From Theobroma cacao (lineage: Eukaryota; Streptophyta; Magnoliopsida; Malvales; Malvaceae), in contig NC_030858.1 in the NCBI RefSeq assembly GCF_000208745.1, positions 31,995,514 to 32,059,513 on the forward strand: a stretch of DNA of 64,000 bases, read 5' to 3'. The translations under genes were made by a program, and so were the position numbers. The notes beneath the pieces are model-generated. The model ran no database searches. It was not told the DNA's origin and was given only the letters and a program-made list of their open reading frames with translations. Every line of letters starts with the position of its first letter. The stretch's first letter is position 1. Shown here one piece after another: positions 61,668 to 64,000 of this stretch.

Positions 61668-63867
61668 TCAAACTTCTCCCTCATCAAAACCCATAATCAT
61701 TTCACTGCCCAAGTTCTTGATCACCTTTGGCACTGCCTCAAAGTTCACTCTCTTCTTCTCATCTTCCTCCCCAGCTGGTGCTGCTTCTGCCGAAGGAAGG
61801 ATCACAGCTTCACGTTGCGCATTGATAACACGTCTCATCCTCTTCTGGGTTACACCAAACGCTGCTGCAAGCTCAGGGCTGCTGAGAGTGTGGAGAAGTG
61901 AGTTTGAACCCACAAGGAACTGAGGCCGGTTCTTGCACGATGAGGTAGTGAATCCAAAGAACTCGAAAGGGCCTGCTCGTGATGCTATTTGACAGAAAGC
62001 AAAGTATCTTGGCACCCGAAATACATCACCTTCTTTTACCTTGGCGTCCAAGGCTAAGGTTCCATTTGGATACACAATCTGTATTCTACCAGTTCCCCTT
62101 AATACAATACCGTACTCGGTTGCTATTGGATTCACATGGGGTGCCAACATTGACCCCTGAAAAGTAAAGGAGAGTCATGAGTCATTGGCAATTGTACAAC
62201 AACTTCGACCATCATCAGCAGTTTTTCAGCTTGTCCTGTTAAAAAAATCTCTAGCAGCACTTCTTTTACACTTTTGTAAGAAAGAGAACACTTTTTTTTT
62301 AGCTACTAAAGGTTACATAATTGAGCTAAAGAGTCTAAACAGCCACATTTTTTGTTTTTCTTTTTGCATTAAAGAATAGTCTAGTTAAATCAAGCTGCTA
62401 AAAATAAGTAGAGATCAAGCTCGAAATTGTTTGTAGCATGCGATAATCCAATTAGAGAAGAGTTTGCTAACTGTAATGCATAGGGTTGAGAAGTTTTGAA
62501 ATTGATTACCGCAGTAAGACTGACAAGATAAATGCCGATGCCAGAGTATTTGAGAGGGTTGTCATCGGATCCATCAAGCGCAATGCTCCATCCATAGTTG
62601 TTCTTGAAGTCAGGGCTTCTCTTGTAGATGTTGTAACAGTCTGGGGCTTTGTCCTTGATATTTTTGTCTTCGCTTCCGAAAAATGAGTCAAAGAGTTTCC
62701 TCCATGACCACTCGGTTGGCTGCTCTTCCTCTTGATTAGGTTCTTCTTGGATCAATTTCTTCAGGTGTTTCAGTCTATCTTGCTCTTGAAGTTGAGAGAA
62801 TTTTGTCCAAATGCTTGGTGCGCGAGACTCGGTCAGATATACAATTGGCCCCTCCTGCTGCTGGCTCAAAATCCCCGTTAGTTTCGACACTGAGACCTGT
62901 AATCATGTTGGTTAGTTCATTGCAGCACTCAATGATCTGCTGGCTATAGAGATGATGTGTTTTGCTTACGTTGAAGGCTGTTGAGAGAGTTTCAGGACCA
63001 AAGCCAGCAAGGATAGATGTTGGATAGGTTCCTCCGCCAATAAAGAAAGACTGCATGCAGATACAGAAATCAAAATATATCATTTCATATGTTAGTCTTA
63101 CATTGACAAAAGAAATAGGGAAAAGTGTTGTGATCATGAACTGGTGTAACCCAATAAAAGCTAATTTTAGCAACTTTCAAGCCAAGAAATCCTAGCCTGG
63201 AGTTAAATTATGAGTATTGTACCTGGAAAGTACCCAATTGCGAACTTTCAGAGGGATCAATGCTGCAAATGATGTGAAGCCTCTGCCCCTCCCCTGGGTT
63301 CAAAATGTAGAATGTTGAACCAGCTGGGATATGATACACGTCTCCGATCTTCATTCGCCTCTCTACCATCTGATCGTTGTAGATGCAGCCTACCCTGGCT
63401 TCCCCTGCATCCATTCCAATATCCATCAGCATTTACCTTGCTCCTCACATTGATCTGCTTTACTTCCATAGTGTAATTGAGCAACTGCAGTAATCAGTGT
63501 AACAGAAATACAAATGAGAAATTGGCATACCTCTACGAACGAAGAGAATCAAACTGGAGTCAAGATACTGAGGAATAAAAAGAGTTTTAGGCTCCATTGT
63601 AATGAACCCAATGTGCAATGGCTTTTCAATAATCCTCCCTCCAAGACTTTTAACCACCCTCATTTCTCCAGCATCAGTTTTCATCACAGGCTTTGAGTCT
63701 GGAAACAAGAACCATTCCTCTCCTTTTCCTGCTTCTTCACCCTTCTCTTCCCTCCTTTCTGTTTCTCCTTCTCGCTCCCATTCCTTCTCTCCTTGGTACG
63801 CCATTGCCATTGTCACTCCATGGCATACGACAAGTACTAGCAGCAACAAGCTCAGTCCCTTTCCCAT
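61668..63867 (-). CDS. Vicilin-like seed storage protein (bicupin), 5 exons, 491 aa
   Basis: Exons in transcript order are 63531-63867, 63223-63404, 62970-63050, 62510-62896 and 61668-62156, giving 492 codons including stop. A signal peptide (MGKGLSLLLLVLVVCHGV...) precedes a short Glu/Lys/Arg-rich stretch (EWEREGETERREEKGEE), a typical vicilin feature. Two cupin_1 domains follow. The first contains LFVRRGEARVG, GDVYHIPAGSTFYILN and SFFIGGGTYPTSILAGF. The second contains APHVNPIATEYGIVLRGTGR, GDVFRVPRYFAFCQIASRAG and SSPELAAAFGV. Exon structure and length match vicilin-like proteins of the At4g36700 / At2g18540 type (recalled, not searched). It is expected to be secreted to protein-storage vacuoles of seeds. 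An acidic insertion (PNQEEEQPTEWSW) lies between the domains. Confidence 0.93.
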
Positions 63868-64000
63868 TTTTAGCTTTTGCTTTCTTAGCTGACTCTTTGG
63901 TTTGATTTGAGTTGGAGTGGCTTATGTAGAGGAGAAAGAGAGAATGCAGGGAGACGCGTGTAATCCATGCATGGTTTGTTGGTTTAGGTGGCAGATTATG
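63868..64000 (-). promoter_or_regulatory. Vicilin proximal promoter with RY and ABRE/CE3-like motifs
   Basis: On the minus strand, CATGCATG (63966-63973, inside the palindrome CCATGCATGG) is the RY element bound by B3 factors of the ABI3/FUS3/LEC2 class. ACGCGTG (63954-63960 on the plus strand) resembles the ABRE-type coupling element CE3. A TATA-like ACATAAG lies near 63921-63928, about 55-60 bp upstream of the ATG. Together they suggest seed-specific expression. The window cuts the promoter off at its right end. Confidence 0.65.

Noticed and set aside
1..64000. CRISPR arrays, bacterial operons, riboswitches
   Set aside because: The sequence is plant nuclear. No array of identical repeats with unique spacers and no bacterial signals are present.

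Overview
The window is nuclear DNA from a flowering plant, most likely a eudicot. The genes are split by short AT-rich GT-AG introns, the spacers are strongly AT-rich, and every recognisable protein is closest to Arabidopsis-type orthologues (SIZ1, TFIIH p44, ATR3, PDIL5-1, EF-1alpha, a PPR protein, a vicilin). There is no operon-like organisation. Exons were joined by hand from splice signals, reading-frame phase and known protein families. Every multi-exon gene below closes into one full-length frame of the expected size.

Layout. (1) 0.4-4.9 kb, + strand: a seven-exon TMEM209 / cytochrome-b561-N-terminal-like membrane protein. (2) 5.8 kb, +: tRNA-Lys(CTT). (3) 6.6-9.8 kb, +: TFIIH core subunit p44 (GTF2H2/Ssl1). 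(4) 10.7-21.1 kb, -: the sixteen-coding-exon SUMO E3 ligase SIZ1, convergent with the p44 gene. (5) 21.4-33.5 kb: a gene-poor, AT-rich block with remnants of small DNA transposons, some apparently nested, plus one doubtful 72-residue ORF. (6) 33.5-46.3 kb: two almost identical EF-1alpha genes in opposite orientation, about 10 kb apart. They flank an intronless PPR gene and a lysine-rich nuclear-type protein gene, and several poly-A retroposon insertions lie between them. (7) 47.5-54.6 kb, -: the diflavin reductase ATR3/TAH18. (8) 56.4-59.5 kb, -: PDIL5-1, a small ER thioredoxin-fold protein. (9) 61.7-63.9 kb, -: a vicilin-like seed cupin whose upstream region carries an RY motif.

Functions are mostly housekeeping: translation elongation, transcription and DNA repair, SUMOylation, cytosolic Fe-S assembly, and ER folding. 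One seed-specific gene sits at the right edge. The association of EF-1alpha, PDIL5-1 and the TMEM209-like gene matches, from memory, the Arabidopsis At1g07920-At1g07970 neighbourhood.

I found no clearly undescribed multi-gene system. The most notable signals are: the EF-1alpha inverted pair with near-identical introns but unrelated 3' UTRs; a tRNA-like sequence with a CTA anticodon inside an EF-1alpha leader intron; three GC-AG introns; a perfect 61-bp duplication of a 3' splice site in ATR3; a 16-bp poly-A retroposition scar with perfect target duplications; a 504-bp fold-back element with a perfect 9-bp target duplication; and a minisatellite of ACACGTCAT-type units.
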